64,000 nucleotides of DNA from Physcia stellaris (lineage: Eukaryota > Ascomycota > Lecanoromycetes > Caliciales > Physciaceae). Shown here in pieces: positions 22,248-35,540 of the stretch. Made by a program: the position numbers and the translations under genes. The notes under the pieces are model-generated. The model saw only the letters and a list, made by a program, of their open reading frames with translations, was not told the origin of the DNA and made no database searches. The stretch lies in the NCBI GenBank assembly GCA_018902385.1, contig JABSSW010000003.1, forward strand, positions 186,001-250,000, written 5' to 3'. Positions within the stretch are counted from its first letter, which is position 1; each line of letters begins with the position of its first letter.

Positions 22248-24355
22248 TTAACCTAGACTGAGAAAATCTAGCTTCCGGACCACTTCGTCCGTGCTGCAAT
22301 TCCGATCTTTTTCAGACTCTCCAAAATCCTCGACAATTACATCTACTGCATCAACATTTTCCAAATCTTCAATCTCTTTCAACTTCCTAGCTTTCGCTCC
22401 CCTAAACTCCTCTCCCAACTTCTTCATCACCTCTCCAAGCCCAATCCCCGGATTCTCCTGCCTAATTCGGGCAGAATTACTTTTCACGTAGGACTGGTAA
22501 GCGCTTATGGCAACTTCTCCTTCACTGTTTTTCCCCTTCCGCGGCGCAGGCTGTATCTGCGCCAGCTTGCCTTTGCATGCTCCGCAACTGTGTTTGACCG
22601 GATCAATGGACTTGGAATGCCGCTTGTACTCCAGGCCGCAGAAGGGGGAGGTGCATGCCCAGATGTACTTGTAAGAGATGGCGTAGCTGTGCTTTGTGGT
22701 TACGGTTATGTTGCGGTGGCCGAAGAGGCGGGTTGTTTTTGCGGCCCTAAAGGGGTGTAAGTCAGGTCCAAACTGCATCCACGAAAGCGAGATGATTCTC
22801 AGAACCGAGTTAACCAAGCAGAGCAGATTGAGGGACACTGACCAATCCTTGAACTCCTTCCCATGTGGGTTGTTTTTTATCCCACTAATCATGAAGTTGG
22901 CGAGGTGACAATACTCATGGGCCAACACGTTCACAAGGCGGTCTAAAACAGTCGTCAGTCTCCATTTCCGGGGTCCAAAGAGATCGAGACCATACCTTCG
23001 TCATCAATGACCTTCTCTGCCAACTCAATCGACGCATGATGCCGATAAATCTTGGTACTCACGCCTTCGGCACCCCTGGAGACCAGAGTCTCCCTTTTCC
23101 AATTCGCTCTGCCAGCGGTCGAATTTAGTTTCTTGCTCCAAATGACCTTAATACCTCCAGCCGACTCAGCCAAAGCAGCCACACGTCCCTCAGCCACTTT
23201 TTCATCCAGCTCCTTGAGGAAATTAATCGCAAACTGGTCCTTCTTCTCATCAAACGCCTTCTTTCGCTCAATAGCCGCTTTATCTCTTTTCGCAGGCGTT
23301 TTTGTCGGGCTTTTCCGCGGGGAGTTCGAAGGTGAAAGATACGCTTCATCGTCATCCTCGTGGACAGAGAATAGTTTTCGAGGAGATTTGGCTTTGCGAG
23401 GGGAGTGCTGGTCGTTCCAGTCGTTGATCACTTCCTGACTCCAGAATGCGTCGATGCTGGGCCTATGCGGGGATGGAGGGATGCGATGGGGACGTTTCGA
23501 AGGCGACTGAAGATCGGGTACAGGTGGATTGCACGGTGGGGTGAGCGGTCTTTCGCTGTCTTTTCGTCTATGGGGGCTTCTTGAGCGCGGAGGCGAGCTA
23601 TTGGAATCAGCAAAAGCGTCCAATGCTTGGATGTCTGGCTACATACAATTTCAACTGCCCGAAGCAGTCTTCATCAAAAGGCTCGTTTGTTGACGCTAGC
23701 GGAGGAGTTTCTGGGCGATTGGTGCTGGAATGTGATTTCTTGGGCGATGTAAGGTTAATCACGGAATGATCCGACGATGCCCGAACTGCTTGAGAATTGG
23801 ATCCACTTGCTAGCCCTGTCTTTTCCTCGGTGATCGCTTTCGAGGCCTTTCTATGTCGCTAGCAGAATCGTTCACGATGAAATCAGACAGGTTATCCTCG
23901 AATGAACTACCTTCGTCCGACGCCTGAACATTGTCACGCTGAGGTCGGAACCCGGTGAACGTAAAGGAAGCCTGTAATGCCTTCCGCGGACTTGATCGCT
24001 CTGCTGTAAAGTCAAGGGAATCTTTCGTAATTCCCCTCTTCAAAGGCTCACATCGTGTTCGTTCGTCTTCAAAGTCAGGCGGATTAGTCCCTCTTGAAAC
24101 TACCGAAATTCTCTTTTTGTCAACCCCAAACTCATCAGCTAATGGTAGTGATAGAGTATTAACATGCGCAAGCTTGAGCGGACGCTGTCTCCTGGATGCA
24201 GGAGAAACATTCGATTTACTGATCAATGGTGTGTTCTTGATGCTCTCTGGATTGGCGTTTGATATTGTGCCATGTCGCCCTGTAGGACCAGCGAGGAGAA
24301 TCGAGACATCGGGGAATTCATCATCGCTATCAAGTGCAACGTTCAATCTTGCCAT
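22248..24355 (-). CDS. SprT-like metalloprotease with HMG-box-like tail (GCNA/ACRC type)
   Basis: The protease domain has the zinc motif HEYCH (H-E-x-x-H), preceded by VNVLA and followed by LANFMISGIKNNPHGKEFKDW. A zinc-ribbon-like region (CTSPFCGLEY...HSCGAC) and an HMG-box-like C terminus (ISAYQSYVKSNSARIRQENP) follow. The N-terminal half is acidic and Ser-rich (SDDEFPDVS, SPRKALQASF), like GCNA proteins that degrade DNA-protein crosslinks in the nucleus. Introns are at 22943-22995 (53 nt) and 22747-22842 (96 nt). The reading frame must change in the N-terminal half near 23812 (GGG run) and again near 23635 (before DAFADSNSSPP). These look like sequence indels rather than gene loss, because the protease part is intact. 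Confidence 0.78.
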
Positions 24356-24944
24356 GCCGAATCTTTAGCTCGGATGCGCTGAGGTTCAGGCCAACAATCA
24401 GTCGTTGTTGACGAAGTTCAGACGAGCAAAACATCGCGCTGCTCGGGGCAACAGCTCTCTAGAACCCTAGCCCTAGTTATATCATCATCTCAAGAACCTT
24501 GCAATCTACATGTACTGTACATACTCTGCACTCTCCATCATCACGTACGGAGTACATTCCCTCAATCACCCACTGTTCCACCCTAACTGGCCATAGGAAA
24601 GACTCAATCTACTTCAGTAACCCAAGCTGCATGTCATTCGACCTTTGATCTGTTCGGTTCACGAATAATGACCCGACGAAGCAATGTAGTGGAGAAGTAC
24701 TTAATCAATTGACGTGCGGCTCACTCATGTAGCGTTGGATTCAAGAATGCGTTGGAAAGCAGTTGGTCTATCTGTACATCGCTAATGATAAAAAGACAAA
24801 GAGGAAGGCTTCCTAAACTTGCAGACTGCGGCTCCGAGCCGCACTACCTAGCTGGAATGCCAGTTTCACCACACAGTATTGAGCCTGTCCACTTACCACT
24901 TGATGAAAGGAAAACCCATTATCTTGATACAGACAACAATTGGT
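24356..24944. other. Intergenic
   Basis: Promoter of the SprT-like gene and 3' flank of the GH72 gene; nothing else is seen. Confidence 0.5.
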
Positions 24945-26782
24945 CTAAAGTAATATCATGCCACCGCCAACTAAACCTGCTACTGTAACGTAGACAGCGA
25001 GCTGCAACATCCCGAGCTCGAATCTAGGGACGGTGACTGAACCAGCAGCACCTTTGCCAGTATGGGAGGAACCGCCTGAGCCAGTTCCAGTAGGAGCAGA
25101 CGTGACGGTGCCAGTACCTTGAAGTCCACCTGCCTGGCTGACAAGAGCCTTACAAGAATCAGCGAGTTTAGGAGTCTGCTTTTTGGCGGCCTTCTTGAAA
25201 TCGCAGGGATTGTTATTGCCAGGGTTGTTGGCTGTTTGATTCAAGTAAAATGCGTTGAAGGACCAGGAAAGTCGCTCTTGGGAGCTGCACATTGAGTAGG
25301 CTCCGTAATTACCGAGAGTCCCATTGGCAGTGACACCCCCACAGTAGTCCCCGACGCCAGGATCACAAAGATAGTCGAAATTGTCTTGTATAACATCTGC
25401 TTCCAGATCGTCATTGGCGATGCACGTAAGATTTTGAACCATGCAGGTGCATAGCTCCTTGTTCGGAGTTGGTGGCAGGGTACTATTAGCTTGCCAGTCT
25501 CCATTTAGACTGTCCGAAGGACAAGCTCTAACGCTGTTGCTGGGGCTATACGATGCGGAATCGACGCCAGTAGGCTCCGCTTTGACTATGTGGCTGGAAT
25601 AGGTACTGAAATCGGGTCGTTTGGTTGCCTTTTCATCAGAACCAATTGACACAAGACCTGACATTTATGAGCATTTTAACAAGAAAGCTGTATGGCGAGC
25701 GTACCGTAATTATTGGCCTCCTGGAAGTACATGTACACAATTCCTCCAGACCAGACTTCAGTCATGTCCTTCCCGAAGAGCGCGTCAACTTCGGTAAAGA
25801 GGCGTGGAGGGGTAATGCAACCGTATTCGGCGAAGAAGGCAGGAACATTATAAGTAGAGAACTCCTTGGTACGGACATCGTATTTTGACTCAGTATAACT
25901 TGACTTGCCACACCACGAGTAGACATTGTAGCCCCAGAAGTCGATTGCATCTTCCGCAGGGCCACAGTTGAAATAATTCGCAAGCTCGGTCCTTGTATCA
26001 TCATCATTTGTTGCGTAACCTACGCCAATTTGACGGTATTTTTTCTGGGCAATGTAGGCCTTTGTATCACGGACAGCCGCCTTGACAAACGCACTAGCAA
26101 CTGTGTTGTTCGCTGAGTTGGACACCTCGTTCCCAGCGAAGAAGCCAAGGACGTTCGAGTATTGCTGGAATGCATCTACGACGGCAGTGTATCGATCATA
26201 AAGGTCAGTATTCCATTCAGGGTCGTTTCGATTGATAGATGTAGCGGGCTCTCCCAAGTCAGCGACGAGGTAGATGCCCGCATCTTGCAGCATCTGCATG
26301 CATTTCGTGTGATCTGCGGCTGGATCCAAAGCATATACACGGATGGTGTTGGTCTGAAGCTGCTGCAATAGGGGGATGTCTCGTGTGCAGCCATCGACAT
26401 CTGCAAGCGGATCTTTATACTTCTTGTCGCCGCTAACTGTGCCATTACTGGAGAAGTCCTCTGTTTAATGTCAGCTTGAGAATCATCTATTGGATGGACG
26501 CTGTGGCTTACCCTGGTAAGCTACGCCTTTGATGAAACTGAATGACAGCAATTAGTAAATTGTCCTGACCCTCGGGGAGCGACTGAGCTCACAATTCTGT
26601 TCCATTAGATTTGTAGAAGAATTTAGAACCCTAGAAGATATAATCTATCAGAGAACGCTCGGGGGCATAAGTACTTTGACGCAACTTGCCTTAATGACAA
26701 TGGGATCAAGGTCAGCTACGACTGCGGTCGCACAGAGAGCTGTAGCGACCAGTGCCTTTGACACGGTCGTAAAGCCTTTCAT
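24945..26782 (-). CDS. GAS1: GPI-anchored beta-1,3-glucanosyltransferase, GH72 with X8 domain
   Basis: It elongates beta-1,3-glucan chains at the outer face of the plasma membrane. The 541-residue product has a signal peptide ([15 protein letters not shown]), the GH72 domain with both catalytic Glu ([10 protein letters not shown] and FFAEYGC), a Cys-rich X8/CBM43 domain ([10 protein letters not shown] ... YCGG ... CSSQERLSW), a Gly/Ser/Thr linker and a hydrophobic C-terminal GPI signal. It belongs to the Gas1/Gel subfamily with X8. Five exons: 26690-26782, 26593-26630, 26512-26537, 25705-26460 and 24945-25657. The first intron starts GCAAGT after AAG, a GC-AG intron; using it restores [14 protein letters not shown]. 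The gene is transcribed away from FKS1. Confidence 0.93.
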
Positions 26783-28972
26783 AGTGCTTGATGATGGGAT
26801 TGACAGAAATAATGATTCTCGCTCGACTGGAGTGGGACCAGAAGAATTCAAGTGCAGCAGGGTGCTATGTGCTCAAAGCGATGAACGAGCCAGGAAAATA
26901 TTAAAGTAATGGTGAAAAGGTTCCAATTTGCAGGAATGGAAAGGGGAAGGTGCGAGCCTGGGACTGGCAACCCAGCGGTTCGCCCAAATGAATGGCAATG
27001 GGAATAGTGACTAAACGAAGGTGAAGTGAATTCACTGTGACTGTGAGGGTTGATGAGACGGGGATGTTTTTCTCTGATGAAAGGTCGAAGTCGCAGGCAG
27101 GACAGATAATAATTGCCAAACAGCCATCGAACAGCCAAGACTGGCGGATACGTCTATGCCGCGCATCACTATTCCCCACGCCCAAGACGGCCTAGTGCCA
27201 CGTAATCTGTGCTGTCACGTGATATAAGCCCGCCCCTACCTAATTTTAGCTGAGCAAGTCAAATGCAGGCTTCCGAGGTGGCAATCCCGTCGTTTCAAAT
27301 GCTGGCTTTGCTTGGACAACAGGGCATGTCACAGCAACATTCGAATCTTCTCATTTCAATGCATGGAGTACATGCTGATCCTCGAAGAACCTGGCTTAGA
27401 CGCACCGACAATCTGGCTGGTTGGATGGTTCGAGCAATTAAGATTGACGACCGATGCGAATAACTTACTGCTGAAGCGTAGGATTGGGAGCTAACGATGA
27501 TCGATTGTCGCGATAGGTAATCCTTGGGAAAAAGGGGCTAATTACCATAGGCGTTTACCATACTCAGTACTTGATACTAGCATATAACATTACTATGACA
27601 GCCGTTGGGTGCTTCGCTTTGGTGGCGGACCTCCTTTCCCAGAATTCATGCTAAATAGGGCACGATAACGAATCATCGATAATCTTACATCTAATCCCGC
27701 TGCAAGACCCTGCAACCCAATCTTAGTGTGCACCCCAACCACCCTTTGCAGTAACAATCGTCTGCTCCGTAATGCCGGATGGCTATTTTGGATGTTTGAA
27801 TAGTATGGTGACAAGCACATTGATCCAAGCATCGGTGACGTGCTGTGCTGGCATGATCATCCTCAATGGAGGTTCCGGCGATATAACGGCTTATAAAAAG
27901 GTTGAGACTTGAGCGATGGTTCCGGCTGTCTACCGACTCGCAACGCAGAGCGAGAAAACTCTGCATGTTGCATTTGGTATACGAGACATGATTTCGTTGG
28001 AAGGTTGACGGCTGGTCGGGACGTTCTGTCTAGTATACTGTACCTTGAGAATCCACGATAAGCACTGTGGCTGTATTCAAGTGCAGCTTGAGGACGGTAG
28101 CAATGACACCACCATAACTATATCATGTGGAAACAGGAAGTCGTCCCAAGAACAATAACATTGTTCAATGGTAGGATATGTTAGTAGATAATAAGTGGAT
28201 GAGTGTCTGCATCCATGTCCAGGGAAAAATACCTAGCGCTAGAATTCCAGGCTTGTAAGGTAATTTTTAGCCACCCGCCAGCCGTACCAAGTAACACTAA
28301 CAAGTGGGAATCCGCTCCTCCAACCTGAAAATTGACATCCCCCTAATTCCAAACTGAACCCCTTCTCCCTCTCAAACGCCCGTCGTCTCTCGTTACTTTC
28401 CTATCCCATCCCAACCCCATTGTCCATCATTTGTGCAGGCGATACTGTCACTCGCTTGAGGCTCTGAGTACTGTCGTCGAAAACTTCGTCCAGCTGAACG
28501 GGGTAGCGCGGAGCAACAGCGCGGTCAACAAGAGCACCACTGCTCTTTCTGACCCCGTTCGTTCATTACCCTCTTTTGTAAGCACCTTCAAGGTCACTCT
28601 GCTCCTTTATCGCTGGCATGCTGATCTCGCCAGCAAGGATTTCTATACACTCTTGGGCACATTCCCACGCAGAACCAACACGTCGCAATTGTCGCTCAAG
28701 TGTTATTCGCTCACCGAAGCACTCCGGCTGAAAAAGGAGCATCACCTTGAATTACCATAATCAAAGTTCAGGTCACTCTAGCCGATAGATAAATCAATGG
28801 GTCACATGTGAAGTAAGTGAATCGTAGGTCTGCGTTACACCCGCCTTGTAGCGGTTTATCGCAAATTGTCCCACCTGTTTCACCTCAGACAGACCACATC
28901 CTAGGAAATGTCCCATGAGAATACTGACATACTCGTAATAGAAAACTGTCAGAATTCTATCCGTTCACAAAC
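26783..28972. promoter_or_regulatory. Divergent 2.2-kb promoter region between GH72 gene and FKS1
   Basis: The two beta-1,3-glucan genes are transcribed outward from this region. A pyrimidine-rich tract (about 28318-28435) lies upstream of the FKS1 start, as in many well expressed fungal genes. No coding sequence is supported, though a 109-codon open frame occurs at 28431-28760. Confidence 0.5.
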
Positions 28973-31900
28973 ATGTCGGCAAATCCTCAAGGAGGCCACT
29001 ACGACGACGGCTACACTCATCAGCCTCACGGAACAGATTCGTACTACCACGACGATCAAGGTCAGGGCTATTACGATCAGAACCAAGATTATCATCATCA
29101 AGACCGCCAGCAACAAGACTATTCTCATCAACAGCACGAAGGCGGCGGGTACTATGACGAAGCGTAAGTTGTTTTCGCGGGGTATCTGAAAAAATTGCTC
29201 AAGCATGTCAGTGGTTACTACAACGCCGACGCCAATAATCCTTATCAGCACGAGGGTGGTTATTATGACGGACACCAGCAAGGGTACCAAGATGAATACT
29301 ATAACGACCAATACTATGATCAAGGCACACCAGCTGCTGGTCAGCAGCCTCAATATGGGCACGGTGGCTACGGGTCTGTACAAAATCAAATGATTCTTTC
29401 TGCCAGAACTGATGTTCCTAGATCAAAACCAAGACGTCGTGGTCACGACTCCGAGGAAGAATCGGAAACATTCAGTGATTTTACAATGAGGTCTGACATG
29501 GCTAGAGCTGCCGAGATGGATTACTACGGTAGAGGCGATGAACGCTACAACAGCTACAACGACGGTACCCCAGGTGGACGTGGTTTCCGACCGCCATCGT
29601 CTCAAATATCATATGGTGGTAATAGATCGTCTGGCGCCTCAACACCCGTCTATGGAATGGAGTACGGGAATGCGCTGCCTGCCGGGCAGCGCTCCCGAGA
29701 ACCATACCCAGCATGGACATCTGATGCAGCTATTCCTCTATCAAAAGAAGAAGTCGAGGACATTTTCTTGGACTTGACCGCCAAATTCGGGTTTCAAAGA
29801 GACAGCATGAGAAACATGTTTGATCATCTCATGACTTTGCTCGATTCTCGCGCATCCCGCATGACGCCGAACCAGGCTTTACTTTCTCTCCATGCCGACT
29901 ACATCGGGGGCGATAACGCCAACTACCGACGATGGTATTTTGCTGCTCATCTTGATCTAGACGATGCAGTAGGCTTTGCCAATATGAAGCTTGGTAAAGC
30001 CAATCGTCGAACAAGAAAAGCGCGGAAAGCTGCAAAGAAGAAGGCCAATCAGGATAACCCAGAGAGTGAAGAGCAGACACTCGAAAGTCTTGAGGGCGAC
30101 AATAGCCTTGAAGCTGCCGAATACCGATGGAAGAGCCGTATGAATCGAATGTCACAGCACGATCGGATCCGTCAGCTTGCCCTGTTCCTGTTGTGCTGGG
30201 GTGAAGCCAATCAAGTCCGTTTCATGCCGGAGTGTTTGTGCTTTATATTCAAATGCGCCTACGACTATCTCATGTCTCCGGAATGCCAGAATCGAGTCGA
30301 GCCTGTTGACGAATTTACCTTTCTGAACACCGTGATCACACCACTGTACCAATATTGCAGGGACCAAGGATATGAAGTTCAAGACGGCAAATATGTACGG
30401 CGTGAAAGAGACCACAACAAGCTCATCGGCTACGACGATATTAATCAGCTTTTCTGGTATCCTGAGGGCATCGAGAGGATCGTCATGGAAGATAAATCCC
30501 GGATGGTGGATGTACCCCCTGCCGAACGTTATATGAAACTGAGAGAGGTCGCTTGGAAAAAGGTTTTCTTCAAGACTTATAAAGAGACGAGATCATGGTT
30601 CCATATGCTGGTTAACTTCAACCGTATCTGGGTCATTCATGTCTCTGCCTTTTGGTTCTACACTGCTTTCAATTCGCCAACGCTGTATACGCCACATTAT
30701 GAACAACAGCTAGGCACGAAGCCAAAAGCCGCCGCGCAGTGGTCTGCTGTCGCTCTTGGTGGTACTGTCGCTTCCGCGATCATGATTGCCGCCTCTGTCG
30801 CTGAATGGGCGTACGTCCCTCGTCGATGGGCCGGTGCACAGCATTTGACCAAGCGGCTGTTCTTCCTCATCGGTATATTCGTCATCAACATCGCTCCTAG
30901 TGTCTACATCTTCGGGGTTAATCGAAACACAAAGATTGCACATGCCCTAGGCATCGTGCAATTCTTCATCGCCTTGGCAACCTTCTTCTTCTTCGCCATC
31001 ATGCCTCTAGGCGGCTTATTCGGCAGCTACTTGACCAACAAAAATTCGCGAAAGTACGTGGCCAGTCAAACTTTCACCGCTAGCTGGCCTCATCTTCAGG
31101 GCAATGACATGTGGATGTCCTATGGTCTTTGGGTGTTGGTCTTCGCAGCCAAACTCACCGAATCGTACTTTTTCTTGACTCTGTCGTTTCGTGACCCGAT
31201 CAAATTTCTTTCAGAGATGAGGATTAGCAAGTGCGCCGGCGATGCTATTATTGGTGATATCCTATGCAAGCATCAACCCAGGATCTTGTTGGCTGTGATG
31301 TTCTTTACTGATCTCTGCCTCTTCTTCCTGGATACCTACCTGTGGTATATCATCTGGAACACGGTATTCTCAGTCGCGCGGTCCTTTTATCTTGGTGTCT
31401 CCATCTGGACTCCATGGAGGAATATATTCTCACGCCTTCCAAAACGAATTTATTCCAAAGTGCTCGCAACCACCGATATGGAGATCAAATACAAACCAAA
31501 GGTGCTGATCTCCCAGATCTGGAATGCTATAGTCATCTCCATGTACCGAGAGCATCTGCTCGCCATCGACCATGTCCAGAAATTATTGTACCATCAGGTG
31601 CCCTCGGAACAAGAAGGCAAACGAACTTTGCGCGCTCCCACATTCTTCGTTTCACAGGAGGACCATTCATTCAAGACAGAGTTTTTCCCCGTACAATCTG
31701 AAGCGGAGAGGCGCATCTCATTTTTGCTCAATCCTTGTCGACACCCATTCCAGAGCCACTACCTGTTGACAATATGCCTACTTTCACGGTCCTGATTCCC
31801 CACTATGGTGAGAAGATTCTGTTGTCACTACGTGAGATTATTCGTGAGGACGAGCCATATTCGAGGGTCACGCTTCTGGAGTACTTGAAACAGCTTCATC

Positions 31901-34900
31901 CACACGAATGGGATTGCTTTGTAAAGGACACTAAGATTCTCGCAGACGAGACATCGCAATTCAATGGCGACTATGAGAAGAACGAGAAAGATACTGCAAA
32001 GAGCAAGATTGATGACCTTCCTTTCTATTGCATCGGCTTCAAATCCGCGGCTCCAGAATATACCTTGCGTACCAGGATCTGGGCATCTCTCCGTTCACAG
32101 ACGTTGTACCGCACAATTTCTGGGTTTATGAATTACAGCCGTGCAATCAAGCTCCTCTATCGCGTCGAGAACCCGGAAGTTGTCCAAATGTTTGGAGGCA
32201 ATTCCGACAAGCTGGAACGGGAGCTTGAGCGCATGGCTAGACGTAAATTCAAGATTATCGTTTCCATGCAACGCTATGCAAAATTCAACAAGGAAGAGCG
32301 TGAGAACACCGAGTTTCTACTGCGGGCTTATCCAGACCTCCAAATTGCCTACTTGGATGAAGAACCTCCAGTCAATGAGGGTGAGGAACCTCGTCTCTAC
32401 TCTGCCCTGGTTGATGGACACTCGGAAGTAATGGAAAATGGTATGCGTCGGCCCAAGTTCCGAATTCAATTATCAGGTAACCCCATCCTTGGGGATGGCA
32501 AATCCGACAATCAGAACCATTCAATCGTTTTCTACCGTGGAGAGTACATACAGCTGATCGACGCCAACCAAGACAATTATCTGGAGGAATGTCTGAAGAT
32601 CCGAAGCGTTCTAGCAGAATTTGAGGAAATGACAACAGATAACGTATCCCCCTACACTCCAGGCCTCCCTCCCAGCCAGACCAACCCTGTCGCAATTCTT
32701 GGTGCACGCGAATACATTTTCTCTGAGAATATTGGTATTCTCGGTGACGTCGCAGCCGGCAAGGAACAAACCTTCGGTACTCTGTTCGCAAGAACACTGG
32801 CTCAGATTGGAGGTAAATTGCATTATGGTCATCCGGATTTCCTGAATGGTATATTTATGACAACTCGTGGTGGCGTCTCAAAAGGACAGAAAGGTCTTCA
32901 CCTTAATGAGGATATCTACGCTGGAATGAACGCACTCCTTCGTGGCGGCCGCATAAAGCATTGTGAATACTATCAGTGCGGCAAAGGCCGTGATCTTGGC
33001 TTCGGATCGATCTTGAATTTCACCACCAAAATCGGCACTGGTATGGGTGAACAGATGCTTTCAAGAGAATACTACTACCTTGGAACTCAGCTTCCGTTGG
33101 ATCGATTTTTGTCCTTCTATTACGCTCACCCGGGTTTCCACATCAACAATCTGTTCATTATCCTATCGGTCCAGATGTTCATGGTCTGCCTCATCAATCT
33201 AGGAGCTCTCCGCCATGAGACTATTCTCTGTAGATATGACAAGAACAAGCCAGCCACGGATCCCTTGATGCCTAATGGATGCGCCAACTTATCGCCAGTT
33301 CTTGATTGGGTCTTCCGCTGCACCTTGTCAATTTTCATCGTGTTCTTCATCTCATTCATACCTCTGATTGTCCAAGAATTAACCGAGCGCGGCTTCTGGC
33401 GTGCAGCAACTCGTCTCGCAAAACAATTCGCCTCCTTGTCGCCTTTGTTCGAAGTCTTCGTCTGTCAGATTTATGCCAACTCCCTGAGCCAGGATCTGTC
33501 TTATGGCGGTGCACGGTACATTGGAACTGGTCGTGGCTTTGCCACCGCGCGTATTCCCTTTGGCGTCCTCTATTCTCGATTTGCTGGTCCCTCCATCTAC
33601 CTTGGTTCCCGTCTGTTGATGATGCTCCTGTTCGCAACACTAACAATCTGGGGGGTTGAGCTTATATATTTTTGGGTGTCCTTGCTTGCTTTCTGCGTCT
33701 CACCTTTCCTCTTCAACCCCCATCAATTCTCCTGGAACGACTTCTTCATTGACTATCGGGATTTCTTAAGATGGCTCTCGCGTGGAAATTCGAGGTCGCA
33801 TGCTTCCTCGTGGATCGCCTTCTGCCGCCTTTCTCGGACACGCATCACAGGGTACAAACGCAAAACACTCGGAGAACCCTCTTCGAAGCTCTCTGGCGAT
33901 GTACCTCGGGCGCATTTTACAAATATCTTCTTCAGCGAGTTCATAAGCCCACTTCTGCTCGTCGCTGTCACCCTCATCCCATATTTGTTCATTAATGCCC
34001 AAACCGGGGTGGGAGAAGACAGCGATGGGAATAAGCCAAAGGCCACACAGTCTTTGATTCGAGTCGCAGCGGTTGCTTTTGCCCCACTCGCCATCAATGC
34101 TGGGGTTCTCGCTGGCCTGTTCGGAATGGCCTGCTGCATGGGCCCTCTTCTAAGCATGTGCTGCAAGAAGTTCGGAACCGTTTTGGCCGCTATTGCGCAC
34201 GCAATAGCTGTGATTATGCTCCTGGCCTTTTTCGAAGTCATGTTCTTCCTTGAAGGATGGGTCTTCTCCAAAGCGCTTCTGGGAATGATTGCTGTTGTGG
34301 CACTTCAGCGCTTCATCTTCAAGCTCATTATTGCGCTTGCTCTTACACGTGAGATGAAAGGCGATGGCTCGAATATCGCGTGGTGGAACGGAAAATGGTA
34401 TAATATGGGATGGCATTCGATGTCACAACCTGGAAGAGAGTTCCTTTGCAAGATCACTGAACTTGGCATGTTCGCCGCTGACTTTATCTTGGGTCACGTT
34501 CTGCTCTTCTTCATGCTGCCTTTAATTGCCATACCTTACATTGACAAGTTCCACTCCGTCTTGTTGTTCTGGTTGCGTCCAAGGTCAGTGATTTCCCCCT
34601 TGACTTCATCTCTGCAGACTAACAGGTTTGCAGTCGTCAAATCCGACCACCAATTTACTCGTTGAAGCAATCACGGCTTCGTAAGCGACGAGTCATCCGC
34701 TTCGCTATGCTCTATTTCTTCATGCTCATCATCTTCCTCTGCTTAATCATTGGACCTATTGTCGCAAGCCGTTTTATCAAGACACTGCCCAAAATTCCCT
34801 TGGATCTCATGCAACCCACAGGACAGAACAACAACGACACCAAGAGCATAACCACAGGCAGATTGTTAAATGGTAAAGGTGGCGCTGCAACAGGAACTCT

Positions 34901-34985
34901 TGGTGATGACTCTGGCGCCGCGACCTCAACTGGCGCAGCTGCATCATCGACCTCAGGCTCCGATGCAAAGTTCAGGTATTTCTGA
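28973..34985 (+). CDS. FKS1: 1,3-beta-glucan synthase catalytic subunit, one apparent frameshift
   Basis: Plasma-membrane GT48 enzyme that makes beta-1,3-glucan from UDP-glucose; target of echinocandins. The N terminus is Tyr/Gln/Gly-rich ([27 protein letters not shown]), followed by the FKS1 domain, a first set of membrane helices, the large cytosolic catalytic domain (from about 31.8 kb) and a second set of helices. Exons are 28973-29163, 29212-34583 and 34634-34985; introns are 48 and 50 nt. At the T-run 31721-31725 one base is missing: RRISF lies upstream and [12 protein letters not shown] downstream in another frame. With it the product is 1,971 residues. Echinocandin hot spot 1 reads FLTLSFRDP (31172-31198) and hot spot 2 DWVFRCTLS (33304-33330). 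Confidence 0.95.
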
Positions 34986-35540
34986 AGGATCCAATGTCGG
35001 GACAGTGTTTAGATCTGTACAATACCCTATCCCGAAGGGGCTCAGTCTGCATATACGGCAGACTTTAATGATAAGCATTGGGGAGGTTGTGTAGCTACTT
35101 TGCTTTCCTACAATAACAGGCGCATGGGTTAGACACAGTGTTCGCTCCTTTCGTGCTGGATGCATGGAATTGTACCTTTCTAAAACAAGTTTACCATTAA
35201 TGAAATCTATGTTTATGAGAGTCCGCGTCTGATGTAAAGTGAGCGGATGTTTATTTTGATTGATACGCATGAAAATAAACAGACTACAGACTTTTTGATC
35301 CGAGTTCTCGTACGCTGCTCGCGTGCTTCCTTCCATGAATCAACAACTCTCAGCGAACTGTATTTGAATGTATGGTTTCAAATAGTGGTGAATTTGTACT
35401 TACCTAGGCCTTTCATTTACCGAAGAGGTCACGTGATCGCGAGTTATTAAGCTGTTCACTTGGCGCCCGAAGCGAGCATGAGTTGACAGGTGCGACGCTT
35501 TCCTGAAGGTTCAGACCGTACAGAGTTCAAGTATGATGTG
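34986..35540. other. Intergenic
   Basis: FKS1 3' flank and LCB1 promoter; nothing else is seen. Confidence 0.5.

Noticed and set aside
28431-28760. 109-codon plus-strand open frame upstream of FKS1
   Set aside because: Lies in the pyrimidine-rich promoter/leader; no similarity recognised.
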